Shown here: positions 36,806 to 45,128 of the stretch, piece by piece | Layout of the letters: each line of letters begins with the position of its first letter | Position numbering within the stretch: position 1 is the stretch's first letter | Made by a program: the position numbers and the translations under genes | The notes under the pieces: model-generated | What the model was told of the DNA's origin: nothing | The model's input: only the letters and a program-made list of their open reading frames with translations | Databases searched by the model: none | Assembly: GCA_029960045.1 (NCBI GenBank) | Contig: JASCOV010000013.1 | Location: forward strand, 40,598 to 104,597 | Direction of reading: 5' to 3' | Source: Flavobacteriaceae bacterium PS02293 | GTDB lineage: Bacteria; Bacteroidota; Bacteroidia; Flavobacteriales; Weeksellaceae | Length of the DNA: 64,000 nucleotides

Positions 36806-37972
36806 ATGAAAGGTTTTAATTTTCTAAAAAGAATCAATAGTTGGGTGGTATATTTTATACTCACGGCGATTGTATTTGGAATTGCGATCTCTTCCTTTAT
36901 CTTAATTGATCAATTGAGAAAGCAGGAGATCAAAAAGGTAGAACTCATAGCAAGTGCTTTGAAAGCATACACAGATGATGATATTTCTGCAAATCCGAAA
37001 ATTCAGGAATTATATCTTGCTGTGATGCAGGATAATACAAATTTGCCTGTTGTAGTTACGGATAAAAATAAAACACCAATTTTCCAGGCCAATGTTCCGG
37101 AACATATAGAACAAGATCCTGTAAAGCTGAAGAATCTTATCAGAAAAATGGAAAATTCTTATGATCCTTTTATCGTAGAATTACCATCCGGACAGAATCA
37201 GTTTATCTATTATGATAATTCTGATTTGCTCAATTATTTCAGGTTTTATCCGTACGTCATCGCTTTGTTTATCGGTGCTTATCTGATCTTTTCTTTTTGG
37301 TTTCTAAGAACTTTAAAGAAGACCGACGAAGGTTTTGTCTGGGCAGGTCTGGCGAAAGAAACAGCGCATCAGATCGGAACGCCATTGTCCTCAATGATTG
37401 GCTGGGTCGAGATTATGAAACTGGAAGATGAGAATGGATTAGGTGTGAAAGAACTTGAAAAAGATGTTGAAAGGCTGAAAACTATATCGGAAAGATTCTC
37501 AAAAATAGGGTCGATTCCATCGCTCAATGATCTTGATATTAATGAAACTGTTCAGCAGAATTTTGATTATTTGAAATCACGGATTTCTACGAAAGTTCAA
37601 TTTACCTTAAGAAAAACATACGAGCCAGTTCTGATTCCGCACAGTAGAATTCTGATGAGTTGGGTGATTGAAAACCTGATCAAAAATGCTGTGGATGCAA
37701 TGAAAGGCGAAGGGAAGTTGGAACTTTCACTTTACAAAAAAAATAAAAACGTCTACATCGATGTGACCGACACTGGAAGCGGAATGACAAAGCAACAAGT
37801 CAGAAATGCCTTTAAGCCTGGATTTTCCACCAAAAAAAGAGGTTGGGGATTAGGCCTTTCCTTAACAAAAAGAGTAGTCACGGAATATCATAGAGGCGAA
37901 GTGAAAATTGCCAATTCCGAAGTGGGGAAAGGAACGACTTTTAGGATTGTTCTGAGGGAAGAGCAGAAGTAA
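36806..37972 (+). CDS. Membrane sensor histidine kinase (HisKA/HATPase), orphan
   Basis: Inner-membrane sensor kinase of 388 residues. Two helices (about 13-33 and 146-168) flank a periplasmic domain of about 110 residues. The dimerisation/phosphoacceptor helix has H188 in ETAHQIGTPLSSMIGW, and the ATPase domain contains the N box ENLIKNAVDAM, G1 DTGSGM and G2 GWGLGLSLTKR. The HxxGTPLSS variant is common in flavobacteria. No response-regulator gene is adjacent, so its partner must lie elsewhere. Downstream is an unknown gene 44 nt away. Confidence 0.92.
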   Translation: MKGFNFLKRINSWVVYFILTAIVFGIAISSFILIDQLRKQEIKKVELIASALKAYTDDDISANPKIQELYLAVMQDNTNLPVVVTDKNKTPIFQANVPEHIEQDPVKLKNLIRKMENSYDPFIVELPSGQNQFIYYDNSDLLNYFRFYPYVIALFIGAYLIFSFWFLRTLKKTDEGFVWAGLAKETAHQIGTPLSSMIGWVEIMKLEDENGLGVKELEKDVERLKTISERFSKIGSIPSLNDLDINETVQQNFDYLKSRISTKVQFTLRKTYEPVLIPHSRILMSWVIENLIKNAVDAMKGEGKLELSLYKKNKNVYIDVTDTGSGMTKQQVRNAFKPGFSTKKRGWGLGLSLTKRVVTEYHRGEVKIANSEVGKGTTFRIVLREEQK

Positions 37973-38016
37973 AAACAATGATTTATAATTCTTTAATTTT
38001 ATAAATAAACATCATT

Positions 38017-38553
38017 ATGAATGAAATTATTAAGTCTTATGAATTTTTTAATATCAAAGAAAATCTTCATAAAGAGATTAAAGAATCCATACTTCCTTTG
38101 TATGGAGAATGTGAATATAATAAGACCAATTTGAACAGGTATGGCAAAATTAAGATAAAATTAGATATTGAAAGAGATTTAGATTCATTAAACGAAATTG
38201 AAAAACTTTTAATTGAAGATTATAAATCGCTTGGACAGTTTTATTCTTTAAAAGAAAAATATAGTAATGATTTTTTTGCTGAGAAAATTGATTTTGATAG
38301 TTACAGATCTTTAAATATTGGTAGATATCATACTTACAAATGGGATGTAAATGAAAATATTTTACCAAGTATATTCGAAACATACATAAAACCTACAATA
38401 ACAGATTTCATTGATTTATTCTCTTTATTTCAGAAAGAAAATAATAAGATTTATTGTTTTTCGATAATCGATGGAGCTTACAAAGACTATGGAAAGTCAG
38501 GACATTTAATGGCTACAAAGCTTGCAATTATAGATTTATTTAAAAAAATATAA
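38017..38553 (+). CDS. Conserved-looking cytoplasmic protein of unknown function
   Basis: I do not recognise this 178-residue protein. It has no signal peptide or membrane segment and is predicted mostly helical, with high Lys, Ile and Asn content and a more AT-rich codon usage than its neighbours, consistent with a recently acquired or poorly constrained gene. The C-terminal segment IYCFSIIDGAYKDYGKSGHL is the most structured-looking part. It could share the transcript of the kinase gene upstream. Confidence 0.6.
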   Translation: MNEIIKSYEFFNIKENLHKEIKESILPLYGECEYNKTNLNRYGKIKIKLDIERDLDSLNEIEKLLIEDYKSLGQFYSLKEKYSNDFFAEKIDFDSYRSLNIGRYHTYKWDVNENILPSIFETYIKPTITDFIDLFSLFQKENNKIYCFSIIDGAYKDYGKSGHLMATKLAIIDLFKKI

Positions 38554-38628
38554 TATTCTATATTTTCATACAATATGTTCCTATAAACCCTCAAAGTTCA
38601 GAAAATCTCGTCTTGATTTCAAAATCCC

Positions 38629-38636
38629 TATCTTTG
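38629..38636 (+). promoter_or_regulatory. Candidate -7 promoter box of the DEAD-box helicase gene
   Basis: TATCTTTG, exact TAnnTTTG match, 72 nt before the ATG, leaving a 5' leader of about 65 nt. Confidence 0.5.
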
Positions 38637-38707
38637 CCGATTGAAACCGAAAAGAAATTCAACTTTCTAAGTTTCTCTTCATTACTTTAAAATTAAATTT
38701 TCCCCAG

Positions 38708-40057
38708 ATGAAAACCACTTTTGCAGACTTTGATTTACCGGAAAAGATTCTGGATGTATTAGCCGATCTCAACCTTTTTGAACCAACACCTATTCAGGAA
38801 AAAAGCATCGGACCGATACTTTCCGGACGCGACGTGATGGGAATTGCCCAAACCGGAACAGGTAAAACTTTGGCCTACACACTTCCAGTCCTTAAAACCT
38901 GGAAATATAACAAAACAGGAAACCCAACGGTTTTGGTTTTGGTTCCAACCAGAGAGTTGGTGGTTCAGGTGGCAGAAGTAATCACAAAAATGACGGAAAA
39001 TCTGACGGCAAGAGTAATCGGGATTTACGGTGGTAAAAACATCAATACACAAAAACTATTGTTCAATGATGGTTGCGACATCTTGGTGGGAACGCCTGGT
39101 AGAGTAATGGATCTCGCAATTGATAATGCAATTTCTTTGAAAGAAGTAAACAAATTGATCATAGATGAATTTGATGAAATGCTGAATCTTGGTTTCCGCC
39201 CACAGTTGACGCATATCTTTGAAATGATGAAGGAGAAAAGACAAAACATTCTTTTTTCTGCAACAATGACAGATGCTGTAGATGCTTTGCTGAACGAATA
39301 TTTCGCTGGTCCAATCGAGATTTCTTTGGCAAGGTCTGGAACGCCTTTGGAAAAAATTGCACAATCTGCAGTTCCGGTTGAGAACTTCAATACAAAACTG
39401 AATTTATTAATCCACCTTCTTAAAACAGAAACAGACTTAGAAAAAATTCTGATTTTCGCTAATAATAAAAAACATGCGGACTTAATTTTCGAAAAACTGA
39501 ATGTTGAGTTTCCTGACCAGTTTGGTGTAATTCACTCAAACAAATCTCAGAATTTCAGATTACGAGTGATGCAGGAATTCACCAATGAAGAATTGCGAGG
39601 TGTAATCACGACAGATATTATGGCGAGAGGTTTGGATATTCCGGATATTTCTCACGTTTTTAACTTCGAAGTTCCAGAAGTTCCAGAGCAATATATTCAC
39701 AGAATTGGTAGAACGGGTAGAGCTGACAAAGAAGGGATTTCTATCACTTTCTTTACTAAAAAAGAAGAAGCGCAACTTTTGGATATCGAACTTTTGATGG
39801 ACAAAGAAATCAAAAAAACCGAATTCCCAGAAGCTGTTACAATCTCAAAAGTGAAAATCGCATCAGAACAGGAAGAAGTTAAAATGAAATTCTTGACCAC
39901 CGCAAAACTGAACGAAGGCGATTCTGCATTCCACGAGAAAAAAGCCAAGAACAAGAAAACCAATCTTGGCGGACCAAGCAAAAGAAAAGAACCTAAGAAA
40001 TTTGGAGCGAATAGAGCTCAGCAAAAAGCAAAGTCTATTGCTAAGAGAAAGAAATAA
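38708..40057 (+). CDS. DEAD-box RNA helicase with DEFD motif II
   Basis: ATP-dependent RNA helicase, 449 residues, cytoplasmic, for ribosome assembly or RNA turnover. Motifs in order: Q motif (F5, PTPIQ to Q30), Walker A AQTGTGKT (47-54), PTRELVVQ, TPGR, motif II DEFD (153-156) rather than DEAD, SAT, motif IV LIFANNKK, ARGLDIPD and HRIGRTGR. The C-terminal tail (about 405-449) is Lys/Arg-rich and likely binds RNA. The A-to-F exchange in motif II keeps both catalytic carboxylates. Cold-inducible helicases are often of this type; the ~65-nt leader could matter for that. Confidence 0.93.
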   Translation: MKTTFADFDLPEKILDVLADLNLFEPTPIQEKSIGPILSGRDVMGIAQTGTGKTLAYTLPVLKTWKYNKTGNPTVLVLVPTRELVVQVAEVITKMTENLTARVIGIYGGKNINTQKLLFNDGCDILVGTPGRVMDLAIDNAISLKEVNKLIIDEFDEMLNLGFRPQLTHIFEMMKEKRQNILFSATMTDAVDALLNEYFAGPIEISLARSGTPLEKIAQSAVPVENFNTKLNLLIHLLKTETDLEKILIFANNKKHADLIFEKLNVEFPDQFGVIHSNKSQNFRLRVMQEFTNEELRGVITTDIMARGLDIPDISHVFNFEVPEVPEQYIHRIGRTGRADKEGISITFFTKKEEAQLLDIELLMDKEIKKTEFPEAVTISKVKIASEQEEVKMKFLTTAKLNEGDSAFHEKKAKNKKTNLGGPSKRKEPKKFGANRAQQKAKSIAKRKK

Positions 40058-40093
40058 AAAAAGAGATTCCTAATTTGGAATCTCTTTTTTTTT
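40058..40093. terminator. Bidirectional terminator
   Basis: AAAGAGATTCC / GGAATCTCTTT with a 6-nt loop, A tract before and T tract after, between the convergent helicase and secreted-protein genes. Confidence 0.88.
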
Positions 40094-40109
40094 ATTAATA
40101 TTTTAGAAA

Positions 40110-40847
40110 TTACAATTTTGTAGATTTTTTGATGATTTTAGGAAGATTGCTGTCCAGATCTTTCATCAATTCTTCTAACGCACTTTCACACATTGGAAGG
40201 ATTTTGTCTGGAGACATTATTGGCATTCCACCCACCATTACACCGGTTTTTTTGGAGTTTGCACTTTCGTTGATAACCCACAATTTATTTCCGCTTTTGT
40301 CATATAAAGCAATTCTTGCAAAAGCTCTCATTTTGATACTCGCAGTTCCTCCAAGTCCAAAACCTTTTTCCAATGCAAAATGAATTTCTGTAAATAATAC
40401 GCCATCTGCCTGATCTTTAAAAATATTAGCCATACCTACTTCATTTGTTTTCCCATTAAAACCTTCGTAGATGTATTTATAACCTTTATAGACATTGTAG
40501 TTTTTTAGATCTTCTTCGCTTTTTTCATACTTTGGTACAAATTGCTGGTATTGCTGATTAGAAGTTACGGTTTCCTCCGGTAACAATTTGAATGGGAATT
40601 TAGAAGCATAATCATTGAAAAAAGCATTGTGATATTTTTCTAGGATTGGATTTAGGTTAAATTTTGGATTGTCTCGAAGGTTTAGAATTCTGGTAATAAG
40701 TTCCTCATTGCTGATACCAAGATCTTTGTATCCCATCACTTTGTCGGTGTAAAAAGAAACAACCGCTACTTTTTTGTCTTGTGAAAATGCTTTAGCAGAG
40801 ATTCCCAAGAATAAAATAATTGCTAAAAAATGTTTTAAATGTTTCAT
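40110..40847 (-). CDS. Exported protein of unknown function
   Basis: A 245-residue protein with signal peptide (about 1-22, ISAKAFSQ). I do not recognise the family. The mature start DKKVAVVSFYTDK resembles the first strand of CsgG/TolB-like nucleotide-fold lipoproteins. A region FGLGGTASIKMRAFARIALYDKSGNKLW looks like adjacent beta strands, and a long amphipathic C-terminal helix (ESALEELMKDLDSNLPKIIKK) ends the chain. No catalytic residues stand out. It is followed upstream by two lipoprotein genes on the same strand, each with its own 5' region. Confidence 0.62.
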   Translation of the reverse strand: MKHLKHFLAIILFLGISAKAFSQDKKVAVVSFYTDKVMGYKDLGISNEELITRILNLRDNPKFNLNPILEKYHNAFFNDYASKFPFKLLPEETVTSNQQYQQFVPKYEKSEEDLKNYNVYKGYKYIYEGFNGKTNEVGMANIFKDQADGVLFTEIHFALEKGFGLGGTASIKMRAFARIALYDKSGNKLWVINESANSKKTGVMVGGMPIMSPDKILPMCESALEELMKDLDSNLPKIIKKSTKL

Positions 40848-40899
40848 GATTTAATTAATGTTTATCTGTTATTGTTTTGTTTTTAAGTTAATATAGAAT

Positions 40900-41364
40900 T
40901 TATTTTCTTTTATAAACTCTAATTATTTTATCGTCTATTCCGTCATTATTGTGGTCAGGAACTTCTTGAATAAGAATTTGCATTTCGGTTTTTGTCAGGG
41001 AATAAACTTTTGTTATTTCTTCGTTAGAATTATCAAATTTATAAGAAATTGTCTTTTCAGATTCATTATAAACATAATCTGATTCCTCCGTATAAGCAAT
41101 ATTGCCACATTCTCCAGTTTCAGAATTATAAAAAAATTCTGTAACAAATTTTCCGTTGTTTTTATAAATGTAGTTTGATTTTCTAAGACAATCCGTTTCA
41201 GGAATTGTAGCCAAATAAATTATTGAACCATCTTTTCCAGAAATATATCTGTACTCAATAGTTTTCCAGGTTCCTAAAATTAAAGATTCTTCTTTTTCAT
41301 CATCATCTTTTCTACAAGAAATAAGTGATAATGAAGCCAAAGCAATTAGAATTAGTTTTTTCAA
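40900..41364 (-). CDS. Surface lipoprotein, lipocalin-like, paralogue A
   Basis: A 154-residue lipoprotein with lipobox SLISC (C17). The residues after the Cys, RKDDDEKEE, fit the flavobacterial lipoprotein export signal (X-K-D/E-D/E), predicting transfer to the cell surface. The body begins ILGTWK, as in lipocalin-like DUF4923/5004-type domains, and consists of alternating strands; a DHNNDGIDDK loop near the C-terminus looks calcium-binding. The first 33 codons and the upstream DNA are identical to those of the neighbouring paralogue, whereas the rest has diverged. Confidence 0.72.
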   Translation of the reverse strand: MKKLILIALASLSLISCRKDDDEKEESLILGTWKTIEYRYISGKDGSIIYLATIPETDCLRKSNYIYKNNGKFVTEFFYNSETGECGNIAYTEESDYVYNESEKTISYKFDNSNEEITKVYSLTKTEMQILIQEVPDHNNDGIDDKIIRVYKRK

Positions 41365-41400
41365 AGTATTAATTTTTCACAAATAAAATGAAAATTAATT
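41264..41400. repeat. 137-bp direct duplication, copy A (5' region and signal sequence)
   Basis: Identical base for base to 41834-41970, at a distance of 570 bp. It covers the 5' untranslated region plus the first 33 codons of the lipoprotein gene. Confidence 0.97.
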
Positions 41401-41472
41401 TGATAATGAAATAATATAATTAATCGCAACTCTTAAAACTAAAAATTATCAAAAATCTTCTGAGGCGTTTTT

Positions 41473-41934
41473 TTATTTGTTGAATACTCTTACATATTTA
41501 TCATTTATTCCATCTCCATTAGCATCATAAGGAAAAGAGGATTCATAGATCTGCAACTCAGTACTTGTTATAGCATTGACATTAACTCCATAACTGTAAT
41601 TGTTTTGACCATAAGTAGAATTAAATAATACATATTTCTGATTTTTGTCGTAAGTGAATTCTCCATTTTCTATTTCATTAACATCACAATGAACTAAAAA
41701 ACTATCCTTGAAATAAGTTAATTTATATTTATTATCGGAAAATTCATATTTTCTTTTATCTGGACAATCTATTACTGCTACAGAAGATAAAACCGAATTA
41801 TCTTTTCCAGAAATAACTTGTATTTTGGTAAGATTCCAGGTTCCTAAAATTAAAGATTCTTCTTTTTCATCATCATCTTTTCTACAAGAAATAAGTGATA
41901 ATGAAGCCAAAGCAATTAGAATTAGTTTTTTCAA
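41473..41934 (-). CDS. Surface lipoprotein, lipocalin-like, paralogue B
   Basis: A 153-residue lipoprotein with the same lipobox (C17) and the same acidic surface-export signal as paralogue A. Its mature domain is only distantly similar: ILGTWN, SVAVIDCPDKRKYEFSDNKYK, and a C-terminal DANGDGINDKYVRVF that matches the NDGIDDKIIRVY of the neighbour. The pair therefore looks like an old tandem duplication whose 5' end has been kept identical, by recent gene conversion or by strong selection. Ligand or role unknown. Confidence 0.72.
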   Translation of the reverse strand: MKKLILIALASLSLISCRKDDDEKEESLILGTWNLTKIQVISGKDNSVLSSVAVIDCPDKRKYEFSDNKYKLTYFKDSFLVHCDVNEIENGEFTYDKNQKYVLFNSTYGQNNYSYGVNVNAITSTELQIYESSFPYDANGDGINDKYVRVFNK

Positions 41935-41970
41935 AGTATTAATTTTTCACAAATAAAATGAAAATTAATT
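41834..41970. repeat. 137-bp direct duplication, copy B
   Basis: Second copy of the repeat at 41264-41400; the match ends abruptly at both borders. Confidence 0.97.
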
Positions 41971-41983
41971 AAATAACAGAAAT

Positions 41984-43294
41984 CTAACTCCTAATCCACT
42001 TCCAAATCTCCTTTAAAGTAGCCTTGTTTCCGTACATCAAAATCCCAACTCTGTAAATTTTCGCAGCAATGTAAACCATCACTAGAGTAGAAGCAATCAA
42101 TAAGAAAATCGATAACAAAATCTGCCAAAGCGGAACACCAAACGGAATCCTCGCAATCATCGCAACAGGCGAAGTAAACGGAATGATTGATAACCAAAAA
42201 GCCATAGGTCCATCAGGATTATTCATAATTGTAAAACTTCCGTAAAGCCCAATCATCAGTGGAATAATCGCAAACATTGTGAACTGCTGAGTCTCCGTTT
42301 CATTGTCAACCGCACTTCCAATCGCTGCATACATCGAGCTGTAAAAGATGTAACCGAATAAAAAGAAAAACACAAAAACAGAGATGATGCCGACATAATT
42401 CATATCCAACAGAACGTGAGAAACTTCAGTAGCAATTTGTTGAAAATCAAAATTTTTCATCATTTCGCCTTGTTCGGGAGACATATTTTTCTGCATCGCC
42501 GCAAATCCTGTATTAAGGAAAAGTGCAGCGGTTACAGACATTGCAATCCAGACAATGAATTGCGTCAAAGCCACCAAAGTCACGCCCAAAATTTTTCCCA
42601 TCATCAACTCGAATGGTTTCACAGATGAGATGATAATTTCCACAACACGGTTATTTTTCTCCTCCAAAACGCTTCTCATCACACGAACACCATAAATAAT
42701 GATAAACATAAAAACCACATACATCAACCCGAAGCTCAACGCCGTTTTGATTCCGAAAGCGAGGTCACTTTCTGGTCGGTCACTTTCTGTTACATTTTGA
42801 GAAATGATTTTGAAACTTTTATCAAGATTTACGATTCTGTCTTCTGAGATTCCCAACATTTTGATTTTCTCTTTTTTCAGAATATTGCTTAGGTCAGAAG
42901 AAACAGCAACTTTCGTATCAACACCAATTTTCTTGTTGGTCAATAATTTTGTTCCACTTTCCAATGCATCAAAGTTCTTGTCTTTCAGTTCAGGAATGAT
43001 GAGAATTCCGTCCGAGCCTTTCAGTTCTTTCAGATTTTTTACTAAAGCATTTTCTGTGTTGGTAGGAACAAAAGTGTAAGTAATATCTTTTGTAGATTTC
43101 AATTGACCTGCAAAAATTCCGCTTTTGTCAACCACTTCAAACTTGTATTCCGCTTCATTGGCCTTGAACATAAACCCTATCAGAGCACCAAATCCAACAA
43201 TCATTAGTGGGGCCAAAAGCGTTAAAATAATAAAAGATTTTTTCTTCACCTGCGTCAGAAATTCTCTCTTGGTAATTAAATATATATTTTTCAT
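41984..43294 (-). CDS. ABC-2 type transporter permease (NatB-like)
   Basis: Inner-membrane permease of 436 residues. Topology is one N-terminal helix (about 20-42), a large extracytoplasmic domain (about 45-175), and five to six C-terminal helices from about 183. FGIKTALSFGLMYVVFMFIIIYGVRVMRSVLEEKNNRVVEIIISS-type sequence, with the EEKxxR coupling motif, is characteristic of NatB/ABC-2 exporters of sodium, antibiotics or other small substrates. It follows its ATPase gene by 67 nt on the same strand. Confidence 0.9.
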   Translation of the reverse strand: MKNIYLITKREFLTQVKKKSFIILTLLAPLMIVGFGALIGFMFKANEAEYKFEVVDKSGIFAGQLKSTKDITYTFVPTNTENALVKNLKELKGSDGILIIPELKDKNFDALESGTKLLTNKKIGVDTKVAVSSDLSNILKKEKIKMLGISEDRIVNLDKSFKIISQNVTESDRPESDLAFGIKTALSFGLMYVVFMFIIIYGVRVMRSVLEEKNNRVVEIIISSVKPFELMMGKILGVTLVALTQFIVWIAMSVTAALFLNTGFAAMQKNMSPEQGEMMKNFDFQQIATEVSHVLLDMNYVGIISVFVFFFLFGYIFYSSMYAAIGSAVDNETETQQFTMFAIIPLMIGLYGSFTIMNNPDGPMAFWLSIIPFTSPVAMIARIPFGVPLWQILLSIFLLIASTLVMVYIAAKIYRVGILMYGNKATLKEIWKWIRS

Positions 43295-43361
43295 TTATTG
43301 TAAAAATGTATAAAGTAAAATGTAAAAAGTACGAAGACTGTCAACTGTCAACAGACAACAA

Positions 43362-44267
43362 TCAACCACGAACAGCATTAATGAAAACCTCATTCATACT
43401 TGGAATCTTCTCATTGAAAGTCCGTATCGTTCCCGTTTTCAGAAGGTCTTGCAAAAGAACACTTTGATTCTCCGTATTTTTCAATTCAAAATTGAACAAA
43501 CCATTCGCAGTTCCAATGTTTTCGATTTGATATTTTCTTGTCAATTCCTCCAGATTTTCAGAATTCACATCCGACAAAACAACAGAGAAAACATTCTGTT
43601 TAAATTGTTCTCGAACGTCAAAAACTTTCCCGTCCAAAACCTTCTTAGAATTGTTTATCAACGCCACAAAATCACACATTTCCTCCACACTTTCCATTCG
43701 GTGCGTGGATAAAATAATTGTCGTTCCCTCATTTTTTAATCTGATGATTTGGTCTTTGATGAGATTCGCATTCACAGGGTCAAAACCCGAAAAAGGCTCA
43801 TCCAGAATCAACAATTTCGGACGGTGCAAAACCGTCACCACAAACTGGATTTTCTGCGCCATCCCTTTCGAAAGTTCGCTCAGTTTCTTCTTCCACCATT
43901 GGTCGATGTTCAGTTGCTCAAACCAAAATTTAGCCTGCGAAAGTGCTTCTGCTCGGGACATTCCTTTCAACTCACCAAAATACAGAAGCTGGTCGCCCAC
44001 CGTCATATTCTTGTAAAGTCCGCGCTCCTCCGGCATATAACCGATGTTTCGGATGTGCTCCGGATTCAATTCCTTGCCATCAATCCAAACCTTGCCCTCA
44101 TCCGCCTGCGTAATTTGATTGATGATACGGATAAACGACGTTTTTCCGGCGCCATTTGGTCCGAGAAGCCCGTAAACACTCGCTGTTGGAACTTCAATCG
44201 AGAAGTCCTGAAGCGCAATTTTCTTTCCGGCGTTGTATGTTTTTTTGATATTTTCAGCTTTCAGCAT
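43362..44267 (-). CDS. ABC transporter ATP-binding protein (NatA/CcmA-like)
   Basis: ATPase subunit (301 residues) for the ABC-2 permease encoded directly downstream. Walker A GPNGAGKTS at about 36-44, signature LSKGMAQKIQ (a Gly-Met variant of LSGGQ common in NatA-type ATPases), Walker B LLILDEPFSGFDP, and the switch His in LSTHRMESVEE. A C-terminal regulatory extension of about 85 residues follows the ABC fold, as in drug/sodium export ATPases. First gene of a two-gene operon; the substrate is not predictable. Confidence 0.92.
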   Translation of the reverse strand: MLKAENIKKTYNAGKKIALQDFSIEVPTASVYGLLGPNGAGKTSFIRIINQITQADEGKVWIDGKELNPEHIRNIGYMPEERGLYKNMTVGDQLLYFGELKGMSRAEALSQAKFWFEQLNIDQWWKKKLSELSKGMAQKIQFVVTVLHRPKLLILDEPFSGFDPVNANLIKDQIIRLKNEGTTIILSTHRMESVEEMCDFVALINNSKKVLDGKVFDVREQFKQNVFSVVLSDVNSENLEELTRKYQIENIGTANGLFNFELKNTENQSVLLQDLLKTGTIRTFNEKIPSMNEVFINAVRG

Positions 44268-44335
44268 TGATAATTTGTAATTAAAAATGAATAATTAATT
44301 TCTTGGAGCAAGACGATTTTCAATTCGATTCACTT

Positions 44336-44437
44336 GTCCAACCCGCTGTCCGCTATATCTTTTTTTGCTCAGAACGATTTGTTATCCATAGAAAATTTGT
44401 CCAAAGCAAAAAAAGGATGCCACTACCATCGGGGCTA
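44336..44437 (-). ncRNA. Flavo-1-like structured element, copy 3 (compact form)
   Basis: Minus strand TAGCCCCGATGGTAGTGG, CATCC, stem TTTTTTTGC / GCAAAAAAA, GATATAGCGGACAGCGGG. This is the form without REP insert and the closest to the Flavo-1 pattern I recall. It lies 69 nt upstream of the ABC ATPase start on the same strand, so it would be in that gene's leader region if transcribed with it. Confidence 0.55.
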
Positions 44438-44675
44438 TGTTGAGGTTTTGTCTTTCTTCTCAACGATTTTTAAAACCTCACAAAATTAGTTCATTAATCT
44501 CAAAAATGTTACAGAAAAACTTTGTAATTGAACTGTACTTTGTCATTGAATTTGTAAAATATAGTATTACCATTGAACCAAAAAGGCCTACATAAGTGTT
44601 CCTCAGAAATATAATTTCGTTAAACTAATGATGAAATAAGCTTGTGTGGTAACTTGTTGATTTGTAATAAATTCT

Positions 44676-44848
44676 ATGCATCTGCCTCAACTAAGTGAAT
44701 CAATGGCTCAACTAAATGAATCACTGAACCAACGTAATGAATCAATGGCGCAACGTAATGAATCAATGACCTAACGAATTTAATCATCGACATAACGAAA
44801 TGAATCAGCTAGGCTTTGTAGTGAATCAATGGCTTAACTAAATGTGTT
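44676..44848 (+). repeat. 21-nt tandem repeat array with heptad-coding mini-ORF
   Basis: Seven 21-nt units from 44688 to 44834 plus a partial eighth, with no indels between units (typical unit CAACGTAATGAATCAATGGCG). A 32-codon frame (ATG 44676, stop 44772) reads the first four units as 7-residue repeats of the type Q-[LR]-[SN]-E-S-[ML]-[AN]. Later units keep the 21-nt period but not the frame. Not CRISPR: there are no unique spacers. Confidence 0.85.
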
Positions 44849-44889
44849 TTTGATGAATTTAATCTTAAACAGAATAAAACCACATTTTT

Positions 44890-44949
44890 GTCATTCCGAA
44901 GGAATCTCGACACAGAAGAATATGGCAATTTAGATTCCTCCGGAATGAC
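44890..44949. repeat. Palindromic repeat, long-loop copy
   Basis: Arms GTCATTCCGAAGGAATCT / AGATTCCTCCGGAATGAC with a 24-nt loop. One arm position is A opposite C on the plus strand, which becomes a G-U pair on the minus strand. Confidence 0.85.
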
Positions 44950-45128
44950 AAAAGAATAAAGAGATTTTTTGTTCTGATTAATTAAAATCACTTATTTTAT
45001 GACTTTATAAAGAAGAAATCAATTACTCAGAAATCAACTTTGAGAAAGCTTTATTAATTCTTAAATTAGCCAACCAAAACCAATCGGCAAAAGCTAACAG
45101 CCAAAAACCGATTGCCAAAAGCCACATT

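Larger units (their letters stand above)
44268..45128. other. 861-bp non-coding region with several repeats
   Basis: Contains a Flavo-1-like element (44336-44437), an AT-rich stretch without signal (44438-44675), a 21-nt tandem array (44676-44848), a palindromic repeat (44890-44949) and a simple-repeat stretch of CCAAAAGC-type words before the mvaD start. No protein gene of normal size. Confidence 0.7.

Noticed and set aside
44688..44848. CRISPR array
   Set aside because: Units are 21 nt, contiguous and degenerate, with no unique spacers and no cas genes nearby.
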